Shown here piece by piece: positions 31,525-42,389 of a stretch of DNA of 64,000 bases; the first letter of the stretch is position 1; each line of letters opens with the position of its first letter. The notes beneath the pieces are model-generated. The model saw nothing but the letters and a program-made list of their open reading frames with translations, was not told the DNA's origin and did no database searches. This stretch comes from Ariolimax columbianus (Eukaryota; Mollusca; Gastropoda; Stylommatophora; Arionidae), in NCBI GenBank assembly GCA_036924085.1, contig JAVGWX010000004.1:77115090-77179089 (forward strand). The letters run 5' to 3'. Made by a program: the position numbers and the translations under genes.

Positions 31525-32156
31525 TCTGTCGGAGACGTACGTACAGCACACACCGGTCGGCGGAGGAAGGGTGTGTAAAAAGCCTCGCTGGGACGACGGC
31601 CGCAGGGACCGACTGACGGGACGGACGGTTTGTTCCACCCGTCTCTCACTCCGTCGACCTAGGACCGCCTGACAGGGGCCTCCCACACGCACCAGACGAC
31701 CGACCGACCGGGCTCGCTCGAGGAGGGATGGCAGCGCTCTGTGCAGAACGGATCCCAACGACCTCGGCGATGAATTTCACTGGGACTAGAGACAATTTGG
31801 CCTGTCGGCCTGCCCTTCTCCGTAGGAGAACGCAGGGCCTCGAGGCAACGATTCCTGCTTTCCATTTGCCGGTCACAAGCTCTTTGCGAGAGTCGGACCA
31901 CCAGCGAGACGTACTGTCGAGCTCTGCTATAAGCCTTAGATAAATCTCCACGGACGGACCACGTTTCCTGATACGGACCAGACCAGCGCACCTCGGTGGA
32001 GGAGCCGCTGCAACAAACCGCACCCAATTCGCTCTACGGGGAAAGGCAGGCGAGCGTTTTCCGCAAGCCCGCGCTATCGCTCCGCCTGGCGGGACTGAGA
32101 TCGCTTTACGAACACTGGTTGAAATTGAGTCGCTGCGGCGAGACAACTACCCCAGA
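31525..32156 (-). other. 5' external-transcribed-spacer-like DNA
   Basis: Very GC-rich sequence directly upstream of the 18S start on the same strand, where the 5' external spacer of an rDNA unit would be. Long overlapping frames here (for example 31646-32146 on the minus strand) are a side effect of GC content. The GC-rich composition ends abruptly at 32157. No 45S promoter could be identified by eye. Confidence 0.6.
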
Positions 32157-32169
32157 TCATCGTGGGTCT

Positions 32170-32774
32170 AAAAAAAGGTAGTTCAACAGCACGACTGCTG
32201 TCGAGAATGAAGTGTTAAATACATAATTTTACAAGGTTAATTAATTTTGTGGAATTGGTGAACAGTTTCCGTTTTCCTTTAATGTACTAATTTCCAGCCT
32301 GATAAATTTAGACGAGTCCATGGCGAATCGTGTGCATTTGTTGGCAGAATCTGGCGGCCTTATAACTGCTGCTCCGTCGACTGGGTTCAAACAATTAAGT
32401 AAACGAAACATCCGCCTTAACCTCTGACCTCTTATGTAGCGTTTGAATATTGAACTTGCGCCTGCGACACATTATTAACTTTGAATTACTTTTCTGAAAC
32501 TTTGAAAAGGAAGCTCCTTTGCTGCTGAGATAATAGAAGTCAGGTTTCACTGAGCCATGGCCAACTGTAATAGAATACAAATGGTCACGATTGAGCCCTT
32601 GACATCATTCGGTGATTTCCCAGACGGGATTTTCATCTTTGAGGTCAAACATGGCCATCTGTAGTTTAGTAGGTCATGGGTCAAAGCTCCCGACATGCAG
32701 CTCAATATAATATAGCAAACAAAAACTGAAACCGATCAGCGAGCGCATAGAATGGAATCGAATAGTTGTAACAG
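32170..32774. other. AT-rich spacer, nothing recognised
   Basis: Unique-looking DNA after the rDNA block. It contains no recognisable exon, element end or tandem repeat. Confidence 0.4.
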
Positions 32775-33500
32775 GGGCATGACGAAGTCAAGTTGATGGT
32801 TAGATTGTTGCATGGAGTCAAGTTTACGATCACAGAGCAGCATGATGTCAAGTTAATGGTCACAGAGCAGCATGAAGTCAAAGTTCAAGGTCTGCATGAA
32901 ACCGCGTTTATGGTCCAAGTGCCACACAAAGTCAATCTAACGGTCCTAGGCAATCCCGCACGAAGTGAACTTATTGGTCTCAGGGCAAATTGATGTCAAA
33001 TGATTTGACCTAACGCTATTGTTAGTCAAGTTAATGGCCGAAGCGGCAGATGATGGCATGCTCCAATTGGTCCCATGGCCACATGAAGTCAAGTTAGTGG
33101 TCTTAATGCCACGTGAAGTCAACTTGATGGTCCCAATGCTACATGAAGTCAAGTTAGTGGTCTAAGGATTATATGCAGTCAAGTTAGTGGTATCAAGTAA
33201 CAAGAAGTCAAGTTAATGGAAAAGTTATCACCTGATGTCAAGTTAATAATTCAATGGTTGCACGAAGACAAGTGGATAGTCTCAGGGCTTCAAAAAGTCA
33301 AGTTGTTATAGTCTCAGGGCTGCACAAAGTCAAGTTTATAGTCTCAGGGCGGAACAAAGTTGAGTTTATAGTATCAGGCCTGCACAAAGTCAAGTTTATA
33401 GTCTCATGGTTGCACGGTCCAGTTTATAGTTTATGGGATGAATGAAGTCAAGTTTATAGTCTCAGAGCTGCACGAAGTCACATTAATGCACCAATTACCG
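32775..33500. repeat. Old, degenerate 30-35 bp minisatellite
   Basis: Recurring GAAGTCAAGTTAATGGTCTC-like units with variable spacing, many substitutions and indels. The tidiest units (CACAAAGTCAAGTTTATAGT) are near 33300-33460. It is much more eroded than the other arrays in the window, so it is older or no longer turning over. Confidence 0.8.
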
Positions 33501-33599
33501 TTTGATTTCAAGTTACTAATACAAATGTCAAATGCAAACACATGAATATACCACACGGTGGCAATCTCTACAATCCAAAGCCACCCCAGTGAAATGTCA

Positions 33600-33775
33600 A
33601 GAGACTTTATTGTACGAGGTCACAGCCTGTTTGTCAAGTAGGGTGGCCAGTTTCCATCTTCGATGACTTTCCTTCCGTAACAATGTCAGGTACCGATTCA
33701 AACTGGGTCGACTTGAGCCTACCGGGAAACGGGAGCTGAGCCCCGTATCTATGCCCTTAGTGCTCTAATACTATC
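33600..33775 (-). mobile_element. SINE family 3 fragment
   Basis: It shares GGGTGGCCAGTTTCCATCT and CAGGTACCGATTCAAACTGG plus GTCGACTTGAG with the better copies at 45475-45708 and 54530-54735. The tRNA-like head is lost. Confidence 0.55.
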
Positions 33776-34224
33776 GTATATCAGACAGGTTAGTTTATCT
33801 AAGCGGAACAAGAATTTGGGTCAAGTCCATCTACCTAACTTGAGGATCTTAAACTCCAGCTGAATGAGAACACATTCAATGGCTGCACCTCCTTAACACT
33901 TGCATACGCCCTTGTTTGGGATCGTTGGGCCAGTGGCGTGTCGTTAATGGACTATTAGGTCTAGGCGAATCCCCATACATTTTAGTTAAGCTGTTTTGAG
34001 AGACATTTCCATGGGACATTAAAGACATAATATTACAAAAATATTCACTCGGGTATCATTCGGGTATCTTTATTGAATGAACAAGTTTGTTTTGTTCTAA
34101 GGTTCTCCCTTCATTAATGTCACATTTGATCGGCACATTTCTATTATGTCATGGTCATCTAAAATCTTGTCCAAACTGTGTCGACACAGAAATTCTTGAC
34201 CACAGGATGGAAAGGAAGATTAAC

Positions 34225-35530
34225 GTCTGGTCAGGCGAAACATCCTGATCAGACATGTTAGTCAGGGTCAGGTGAAACATACTGATCAGACATGTTAGTC
34301 AGGGTCAGGTGAAAGATACTGATCAGACATGTTAGTCAGGGTCAGGCTAAATATGCTGATCAGATATGTTAGTCAGGGTAAGACAAAACAAACTGATCAG
34401 ACATGTTATTCGGGGTCAGGCAAAATATACTGATTATACATGTTAGTCACGATCAGGCAAAACATACCGATCAGACATGTTAGTCAGGGGCAGGCAAAAC
34501 ATACCGATCAGACATGTTAGTCAGGGTCAGGCAAAACATACCGATCAGACATGTTAGTAAGGATCAGGTAAAACATACCGATCAGACATGTTAGTCAGGG
34601 TCAGGCTAAATATGCTGATCAGATATGTTAGTCAGGGTCAGACAAAACACACTGATCAGACATGTTAGTCGGGGTCAGGCAAAATATACTGATCAGACAT
34701 GTTAGTCACGGTCAGGCAAAACATACTGATCAGACATGTTAGTCAGGGGCAGGCAAAACATACTGATCAGACATGTTAGTCACGGTCAGGCAAAACATAC
34801 TAATCAGACATGTTAGTCAGGGTCAGGCAAAATATACTGATCATACATATTAGTCAAGGTCAGGCAAAGCATACTGATCAGACATGTTAGTCAGGGTCAG
34901 GCAAAATATATTGATCAGACATGTTAATTTCAAACAAAACATACTGCTCAGACATGTTAGTCAGGGTCAGGCAAAACATACTGATCAGGCATGTTAGTCA
35001 GGGTCAGGCAAAACATACTGATCAGACATGTTAATTTCAAACAAAACATACTGACCAGACATGTTAATTTCAAACAAAACATACTGATCAGACATGTTAA
35101 TTTCAAACAAAACATACTGACCAGACATGTTAATTTCAAACAAAACATACTGATCAGACATGTTAATTTCAAACAAAACATACTGACCAGACATGTTAAT
35201 TTCAAACAAAACATACTGATCAGACATGTTAATTTCAAACAAAACATACTGATCAGACATGTTAATTTCAAACAAAACATACTGATCATACATGTTAATT
35301 TCAAACAAAACATACTGATCAGACATGTTAATTTCAAACAAAACATACTGATCAGACATGTTAATTTCAAACAAAACATACTGATCAGACATGTTAATTT
35401 CAAACAAAACATACTGATCAGACATGTTAATTTCAAATAAAATATACTGATCAGATATGTTAATTTCAAACAAAACATTCTGATCAGACATGTTAATTTC
35501 AAACAAACCATACTAATCAGACATGTTAGT
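34225..35530. repeat. 37-bp then 33-bp minisatellite of family A
   Basis: Left part (34225-34960): 37-bp units GTCAGGCAAAACATACTGAT plus CAGACATGTTAGTCAGG, fairly diverged. Right part (about 35020-35510): 33-bp units CATGTTAATTTCAAACAAAA plus CATACTGATCAGA, nearly uniform. In the right part GACCAG and GATCAG units alternate between 35045 and 35225, so a 66-bp dimer was amplified. Long frames on both strands only read the 33-bp period. Confidence 0.95.
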
Positions 35531-35880
35531 CAGGGTCAGATAAAACAATACTGGCCGAGACCTTCACCTTTGCTTCCTCATAACCTTTCCTGGCATCGGG
35601 CTGTTTTCATGGCAGCCTGACTAACGAGGTGAGGGATCGACATGATCCCGTAGTAGTGAGCGAGACGCAGATGAAGCCAAGCATAGCAAAACCGCCTGGA
35701 GATCCCCCGCTCCACCTTCATCAGCACGCTCGGGATGTGAAGAAAGCTACCACAACCGGCCACTTAACGTCCTTTACAGGGAGCACAAAAGAGTAATCCT
35801 ACTCATTGTGGGCGTTCAAGAACACCACCACCACTACCACCACCACCATCAGCAACAACAACAACAACAAAAACAACGAC
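34225..35880 (+). mobile_element. Family A composite repeat, copy 2 (giant internal array)
   Basis: An array of about 1.3 kb runs straight into the family A tail. The tail reads GGCCGAGACCTTCACCTTTG, GGCTGTTTTCATGGCAGCCT, CTAACGAGGTGAGGGATCGA, CATAGCAAAACCGCCTGGAG, GCTCGGGATGTGAAGAAAGC and TACTCATTGTGGGCGTTC. It ends with (CAC)n/(CAA)n to about 35875. Copy 3 at 38.4 kb has barely one unit before the same tail, so array length varies greatly between copies. Confidence 0.85.
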
Positions 35881-36239
35881 CTCAAAATACGCCCTAGGGG
35901 TCGCGATACCTTGAGAACTCTTAGCTAAATGCAAATACTGGAGCCAAGAACCAATCCCATGTAGGTTTTCCCACCTGCAGTATCCTATTTCTGATAACAG
36001 TTTTCGTCACACATTGTGACCTAGTTTCACGTCCGACAACTTATTTCAAAGGTTGTCTTCACGTATTTTGCGCGGGTCAGAGGAATCACAAACTATTTCT
36101 TGTTATGGCGTCACTCCACAGTACATGATCCGCATACACATTATGTTGGGCTTAGGTTATTCATGCAATGCCGGTGCTCTAATAAGGCCAACTTGTTTGC
36201 TGCTTGGGACACATACCACCAAAGGGGGTAATGATGGAG

Positions 36240-36620
36240 GTTAACTTAACTTAACGTCTTTATAATGGTTTAGAAGAGTGTGCAGAGGTTGTATACAACA
36301 AGTTCCTTTATATCTCTTTGATCTAAAAACTATGGACATACAATACATTCTTGAATGCATTAATTGACACTGAATCCACTATTTCACGTGGCAATGCATT
36401 TCAAGCACTGCTACTCTCTGACTAAAATAATATTTCCTAATATCTAATCTGAACCATTAATTAATTTGTAACTGTGTCCTGATGTTGTAGACGGCTGTGT
36501 TTTGAAGTGAAAAAAAACTTGTTGTAGTTTAGTTGATCCTTGCCGTTGATTATCTTATAAACCTGTATTAAGTCATTCGAAAAGTTATAAACAGTCAACT
36601 GATAACTTTGCAATTTTTCA
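36240..36620 (-). pseudogene. CR1-like LINE 3' end with (TTAAG)n tail
   Basis: On the minus strand it starts in a decayed reading (LIQVYKIINGKDQLNY-like near 36550, ALPREIVDSVSINAFKN near 36350-36400) and ends in GTTAAGTTAAGTTAACC at 36240. The same tail and C-terminal pattern are seen at 10005-10600, in the opposite orientation. Confidence 0.65.
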
Positions 36621-37089
36621 TTTCAAAACTAGATGTACTAGGCGTTACCCATGATAGTTATGTAAGTCAACCAATCCATTCCCCCCTCACATCTATTCTC
36701 ACTCTCAAACTCGTCCATATCTAACTCGGTCACGTCAAACTTGTCCATAACCACCCACCCATCCCTCTGTTCATCTCTTCAACCCCCACAACTGGCCTTG
36801 TCCATCTTGTCCTGCAACCCACGTACTACACGCTCATCTCTCTCATCAGTCCAGAAGGAACAAACAGTTCATTTTGCCAGTATTTGCTAGTAAAATCAAT
36901 ATTCTTCGCGCAACCATATAGCTAAATGCCCGTAACTCGCGAAGAGAACGACATATCGACTTGAAATACGTTGCATTGATCTAGAAGGGCACAGAGCGCC
37001 CAGTGAACATTTCAGCTTGATATGTCGTTACGTTCGCTAGCGATGGCACCTACTGACAAATAAATGTATATTCCTATGGGCCAACAACA

Positions 37090-37260
37090 ACCAGTAAAGC
37101 AACAGAACAAACGTAGGAAATGGGGTTGGTAAGGACACATGTACAGAAAGCACCAACAACCATCACTAGGCAGGCCATGTCATGGAATCCACAGGTGACG
37201 AGGATGAGCAGTGGACAAAGAAACACTAGGAGAAGAGACTATCAAAATGAACTTTGGTCT
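37090..37260 (+). pseudogene. RTE-like LINE C-terminal fragment
   Basis: The reading RRKWGW*GHMYRK shifts to TTITRQAMSWNPQ and then a NTRRRDYQNE-like end. It matches the R-K-W-x-W-x-GH-x-x-RK...ITRQAL-x-WNP block of RTE elements such as the copy at 56.2-57.2 kb. Frameshifts and a stop are present. Confidence 0.65.
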
Positions 37261-37599
37261 AAAGACCTCAACTGCAGAGTGCCAGAACGACATCTCAAAC
37301 TCGAACTTGTTTGAGGAGGGTTATCTATGTTATATGTTCCGAAAGGAGCAACATAGATTGATTGATTGGTTGTCCGTATCTATAAACTTTTATGTGGCTA
37401 AAAGTTGTTACATGATGAGTATCCATCCTCATGTCCAATCCTCCTTAGACATCTCTTGCGACATGCCTGACAGGTGACCGTTCTACTATTTCTTGCTCAC
37501 CTTTCGGTAACAGGCAACAGTCGGGCTGACCAGAACATCACAATTTGAATAATACAATATCAATGTATCAACAAGGCTAAATATTCAGAAGTGAATAGG

Positions 37600-37830
37600 C
37601 TGACGGCAGCCAGCGACTCCAAGCGGCTACTTAAGTCAGGGTCAGTGACTCATAACTGGCTGCTTGCGTCAGGGTCAGCGACTCATAACTGGCTGCTTGC
37701 GTCAGGGTCAGCGAACCATACTTGAAATAGACCATATTCGGACTCCACGTGACGGTCCTGGAAGCAGACTGCACTAGCGTAGTCTATCTTAAGAGAATGG
37801 GCTCGCAGTGGAACGATAGATCTGGTACAC
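37600..37830 (+). mobile_element. Family B retroposon, copy 4 (5' part, with short array)
   Basis: It begins GGCAGCCAGCGACTCC, then has three 33-bp units (GTCAGGGTCAGCGACTCATA plus ACTGGCTGCTTGC). It continues CTCCACGTGACGGTCCTGGA, AGCAGACTGCACTAGCGTAG, the same order as copies at 55.5 and 59.4 kb. The 3' part is missing or unrecognisable. Confidence 0.65.
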
Positions 37831-38221
37831 AAAAATCAAGCTGAAACTGAATATGTCAGGTCGGAAGGCACAGCTATTGGAAGCCAGCTGTCAATGACAA
37901 CACAATGACACGACATCCTTTTCGGGACGAACGCCGAAGAAAGAACAGAAAGAATGATTGGACCTTGAAAACAAACACGACACAATATATGAATAACACA
38001 ATCTCAACCTTCAAGGCAAACACAAGTAAGAGATAATATACAATTTCCAAGAAAACTCAAGTATGTCAACATGTGACTTCGAGGACTGGCATTCGACATG
38101 TTTATTTAGAGTGAAGGGGGCGTCACTGTACATATTATTCGAGTGACAGATTACATGCAGATTATTTGAGTGATAGATTACATGATTTTAAAAGAAAAGG
38201 CCAAGCACGTATCTCAGCGCA

Positions 38222-38290
38222 CACTGCCGTCAGGGATAAAGTGTTAGCGAAATCATTGTACTAAGTCACAACGTGTGAACAAGCAATGTG
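38222..38290 (-). mobile_element. SINE family 3, short fragment
   Basis: CTGCCGTCAGGGATAAAGTG and GTACTAAGTCACAACGTG match the outer end of the 54530 copy. Only this end is preserved. Confidence 0.45.
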
Positions 38291-38384
38291 ACGTTTTCAT
38301 TGCTCTACACTTGTCTTTAACCGTAAGTTAGGTGCCAATTAACAACTGCGTAGCCTAGAGCGTGTAGATACAGTGAAATGAACC

Positions 38385-38745
38385 ATGGGGAAGGAAGACT
38401 AACGTCTAGTCAAGCAAATCATGCTGATCGGATATGCTAGTCAGGGTCAGGCAAAATCTACTGGTCAAGACCCTCACCTCGACTTCCCTGTAGTCCTCAT
38501 TGGAAACGGGCTGTTTTCACGGCAGCCTGGCTAACGAGGTGAGGGATCGACGTGGTCCCCGTAGTAGTGAGCGACACGCAGATGAAACCAAGCATAGCAC
38601 AACCGCCTGGAGGACCTCTATCAAATTTAACAGCAAGCTCGGGATGTGAGGAAAGCTCCAACAAACCGCAATTGAATGTCCTCTTCAGGGCACATCAAAA
38701 AGTAACTCATTGTGGGCATTCAACCTCAACAAAACATGAGCCCTG
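38385..38745 (+). mobile_element. Family A composite repeat, copy 3 (almost no array)
   Basis: One to two decayed units (TCATGCTGATCGGATATGCT) lead into the tail: CAAGACCCTCACCTCGAC, CGGGCTGTTTTCACGGCAGC, GTAGTAGTGAGCGACACGCA, ACAACCGCCTGGAGGACC, TAACTCATTGTGGGCATTC. It is the clearest single-copy reference for the family A tail in the window. Confidence 0.85.
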
Positions 38746-39049
38746 GACCTATACTGCGAGAAGCAAACGTTCTAACCGTTCAGCCCCTTCATATTAAATA
38801 AGACATGTACATATTACGCTCTAGTGAATCAGAGAAGGGATGATCTGGTCCACCGTGTACGTTCAAGGGTCTCTCTAGATGAAACTAACGAGGGTTGTGG
38901 ATAGGGTATGCAACCTCATCATATAAACCATGTATCTACAAGAACCACCTGTGATTTGGCAAAGGTTTTATGTTGGGTCAACGCATGCGTGGCAGAGTAG
39001 TAGAGCGCTCGCTTCTCATAGTAAAAGGTACTAGGTTCATTCATCGTTA

Positions 39050-39400
39050 ACGACACGTTTTCTTCTTCTTCGTTCGTTCTCAAACTCCAACTACCAAACC
39101 CTAAAAAGAGCTTTGCAAGTAGCAAGATGTTGTCCAGAGAACGGAATGCATTGTGTTGTAGTTTACAGCTTGACAAAGATATTTGCACTTTTCGATCCTA
39201 CACATCCAACGTCAGCAGGCATTTTTGGGTACCCGGTTTACCTTCCCTCTTCGATCCCTTCTCCTTAGCCAGTCTGCCCTGTTGCAGCTAAGTTATCCAG
39301 GATCACCTTCTCCTTAGCCAGTCTGCCCTGTTGCAGCCAGTTATCCAGGATCACCGCGTGAAGGTGAAGGGTCTTGGTAGCTCTTGTTCGCTCGACACGT
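39050..39400 (-). mobile_element. Family B retroposon, copy 5, with a fresh 48-bp duplication
   Basis: Plus-strand CTTCTTCTTCGTTCGTTCTC (tail), ACGGAATGCATTGTGTTGTA, TTCGATCCCTTCTCCTTAGC, GTCTGCCCTGTTGCAGC. A segment of about 48 bp (CTTCTCCTTAGCCAGTCTGC to CCAGGATCAC) is present twice in tandem at 39262-39357. This is what an emerging minisatellite would look like. Confidence 0.8.
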
Positions 39401-39929
39401 ATCAATCGAGTGAGCTGCAGCCGGGCACCTAGCTCATTGCTAGGGAAGGAGGGAGAAGCGAACAAGGAAACTAACTCATCTCACCTAATTAAAAGCTGAG
39501 GTATACTACAATAAACTCTATAACACTTCATCCTCGACAGCACAGTCTGCTATGAGACAATCTTTACCTTACTTCGTGTCAAAGAGATCAACCTCAGACA
39601 GGACTCAATGCTTGGTAAGGAACGTAGGAGAGATATAACGATGGACCAGCGCTACCGGATGAAAAATGCTGGTTGGGGGTTTCTCTGTTAGAGTAAAAGA
39701 TAGGGCTGGTGCTTAGGGGAGCAATGCATACATGGCATCAATCTCAAGTATGAAAATGAAGATCCAGGTATTGACTTCGACTCTAATGGGGCTCGGACCT
39801 CGCTAATGAATGTTTTTATCCTCTCAATCCTTGCTTCAGAAGATCCTGAATGGCGGGCTATAGAATGAACGGAGAGCCGACATAGAGGCATTGAACCTTT
39901 GGGAACTTATGTGAATCTATATCCTGACC

Positions 39930-41000
39930 AGGAAAGAACGAGCTGGTATCCTGTTCTCTGGGAGTATCCACAGTTGAGGTATTGGCAATGACATAGACAT
40001 CCTGGTCTCAGGGAAATCTTCAGTGGGAATATTGATAACGGATGGAAGTGGTATTCTGACCCCCCCCCCCCCCCAATCCCCCGGGGGCATCGCAGTGGGG
40101 CCATTGGAGATGGATGAATGTGACATTCTGGCGTCAGGGGCATTCTCATGTGAGGCATTTGCAATGGAAGAGACATCCTGGGAAAGTCCTCAGTGGGAGT
40201 ATTGATAATGGTTGGAGGTGGCATTCTGACCTCAGGGGCATCTGCAGTGGGGTAATTGGCAATAGATACAGCCAACATCTTTGATTTACGAGGACACTAG
40301 CAACATTCGTGGCAACATCCCTGACTCATGGGAACATTGGAAATAGATGGAAGCAACATCCTGGACTGATGGGGACACCAGCAATAGATGGCGGCAACAT
40401 CCCTGACTCATGGGGACATTGGAAATAGATGGAAGCAACATCCTGGACTGATGGGGACACCAGCAATAGATGGCGGCAACATCCCTGACTCATGGGGACA
40501 TTGACAATAGATAGAGGCAACATTCCTGACTCATGGGGAAATTGACAATAGATAGAGGCAACATTCCTGACTCATGGGGAAATTGACAATAGATAGAGGC
40601 AACATTCCTGACTCATGGGGAAATTGACAATAGATAGAGGCAACATTCCTGACTCATGGGGAAATTGACAATAGATAGAGGCAACATTCCTGACTCATGG
40701 GGACATTGACAATAGATAGAGGCAACATTCCTGACTCATGGGGAAATTGACAATAGATAGAGGCAACATTCCTGACTCATGGGGAAATTGACAATAGATA
40801 GAGGCAACATTCCTGACTCATGGGGAAATTGACAATAGATAGAGGCAACATTCTGGATTCTGGGGGACATTGACAATAGATAGAGGCAACATTCTGGATT
40901 CTTGGGGACATTGACAATAGATAGAGGCAACATTCTGGATTCTGGGGGACATTGACAATAGATAGAGGCAACATTCTGGATTCTGGGGGACATTGACAAT
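39930..41000. repeat. 41-bp minisatellite with a divergence gradient
   Basis: The right part (about 40500-40850) is made of near-identical 41-bp units, TGACTCATGGGGAAATTGAC plus AATAGATAGAGGCAACATTCC. The last five units switch to GGATTCTGGGGGACATTG. Towards the left (40270-40500, then 39930-40270) the units become longer and more diverged (for example CTGCAGTGGGGTAATTGGCA). A C run lies at 40060-40074. Minus-strand frames read the repeat. Confidence 0.9.
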
Positions 41001-41484
41001 GATCTTTTGAAGTTGGTCAATCGCCGCCGCTTTGGTGAAGACGCTACTTTCGATGAACCAGCAATGCACAGATTGCACATTTAAAAAATCATTCGCGGAT
41101 CCAGCAAAAAGGGGCCTCGAGAGGACGGAGCAGGAGTCTGTATAACCAGCGTGCTACGGAAATCATCAGTAAATACAACATTATCCACTTACTGAAATGA
41201 ACTGAGTACCTATAGGCCTTACATGACTTCAATACGGTAGATTCATACCAGAATAGAACAGAGATAAAATGAAGATAGAAAGGCGGAAGTAATTGTACGT
41301 GACCGTACATATTATTAGATTATATTATCGAGACAGTTTAAAGTACATCTGAAGATAATCACATTGTAATGGGGGATGCAGTATTACAAGAGGTAGATTC
41401 ATGCATATATCGTGGAACTGAAATAGGCAAGGTCGGACGTACTGATAAAGTTATCAAATTAACAAAACAAAAGGATTTTTATTA
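41001..41484. other. Short unassigned segment
   Basis: Unique-looking DNA between the 41-bp array and the palindromic mariner. No exon or element was recognised. Confidence 0.35.
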
Positions 41485-42389
41485 CGAGGAATGTTTGAAT
41501 GAAACCAGACCTAACTGCACCAAGTGAACATATGTACGATGCGCACGACGACGTCACTTCTAGTGTATACAACACATACCAACCGTCAAGTTTACAAATC
41601 TTCATTATCCTCCGACTAATAGTTTCTTCAGCAGACCATTCAAAACATGTCGAGTGTGAAACGAAATCCATCTAGAGTTGATCAGCAAGCGGTGATTCGG
41701 TTTCTATCAGCTGAAGCATGTCGACCAGTTGACATTCATCACATAATGCAGGCAGTGTGTGGTGACAAAAGTGTATCGAAGATAACAGTGAAGAACTGGA
41801 CAACGATGTTTAAAGAAGGACGTGAGTTAATGAAAGATCTTCTGAGACCAGGTCAGGTGCATACAGTTGCGTCTAAAGATGCCATCGCCAAAATTGATTC
41901 TGCAATTCTGGTAGACCGTCGCCGGAGCTTGCGTTCGCTAGCAGAAGAATTCGCTGTGTCGCTTGCGACAGTTCAAATGGTGGTTAGTAAGAAACTGAAG
42001 TATCGGAAAGTGTGTTCACAATGGGTACCTCGGTTGCAGACCAACCACCATAAGGAAGAACGCATAGGATGGAGTTGGAAAAACGTGATGCGATACGCAA
42101 AGGAGGGTGATTTGTTTTGTGCGCATAACGGCAGGTGAACACGCCTCGGTCGATATCCTTCAGCTGTTTTAAACCGAATCACCGCTCGCTGATCAACTCT
42201 GGACGGATTCCGTATCACACCCGCCATGTTTTCAACGGTCTGCTGAAGAAACAATGAGTCTGAGGATAATGACATTTTGCAAACTTGTTGATTGGTATGT
42301 GCTGAAAACACCAGAAGTGACGTCATAATGCACATCGTACGTATGTTAACTTGGTGCAGTTAGGTCCAGTTTCATTTGAACACGCCTCG
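41485..42389. mobile_element. Palindromic mariner remnant with two 5' ends
   Basis: The left end (CGAGGAATGTTTGAATGAAA) leads into a transposase start on the plus strand. The right end (CATTTGAACACGCCTCG at 42389) leads, on the minus strand, into a second transposase start (MAGVIRNPSRVDQRAVIRF). Both outer ends are therefore 5' ends of the same mariner family. An internal GTGAACACGCCTCG at about 42134-42147 marks a third terminal repeat at the join. The left flank is TA, the right flank CA. Confidence 0.75.
41647..42138 (+). pseudogene. Mariner transposase, N-terminal DNA-binding half
   Basis: 163 codons, MSSVKRNPSRVDQQAVIRF through both helix-turn-helix units: VDRRRSLRSLAEEFAVSLAT, VQMVVSKKLKYRKVCSQWV, PRLQTNHHKEERI. 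The KVC-x-WVPR-x-L-T block before the catalytic domain is typical of mariners. The frame then ends; no DD34D catalytic residues follow. Confidence 0.85.

Larger units (their letters stand above)
24773..32156 (-). mobile_element. Composite LINE and rDNA block, about 7.4 kb
   Basis: In minus-strand order it reads GC-rich rDNA-like spacer, the 5' part of 18S rRNA, three 18S-containing repeats, a structured leader, LINE ORF2 and a (GAA)n tail. The same 13 bases, TCATCGTGGGTCT on the plus strand, stand at 24760-24772 and 32157-32169. Base composition falls sharply from GC-rich to AT-rich at 32157. The flank on the 5' side is a T run before AGACCCACGATGA on the minus strand, a plausible LINE nicking site. 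Together this looks like a single retrotransposed unit, although the limits could also be read as separate events. Confidence 0.6.

Noticed and set aside
31646..32146. Overlapping minus-strand frames of up to 166 codons
   Set aside because: GC-rich spacer upstream of 18S; no domain, composition alone explains the openness.
34957..35511. Long open frames on both strands with an 11-residue period
   Set aside because: Direct translation of the 33-bp minisatellite of family A.
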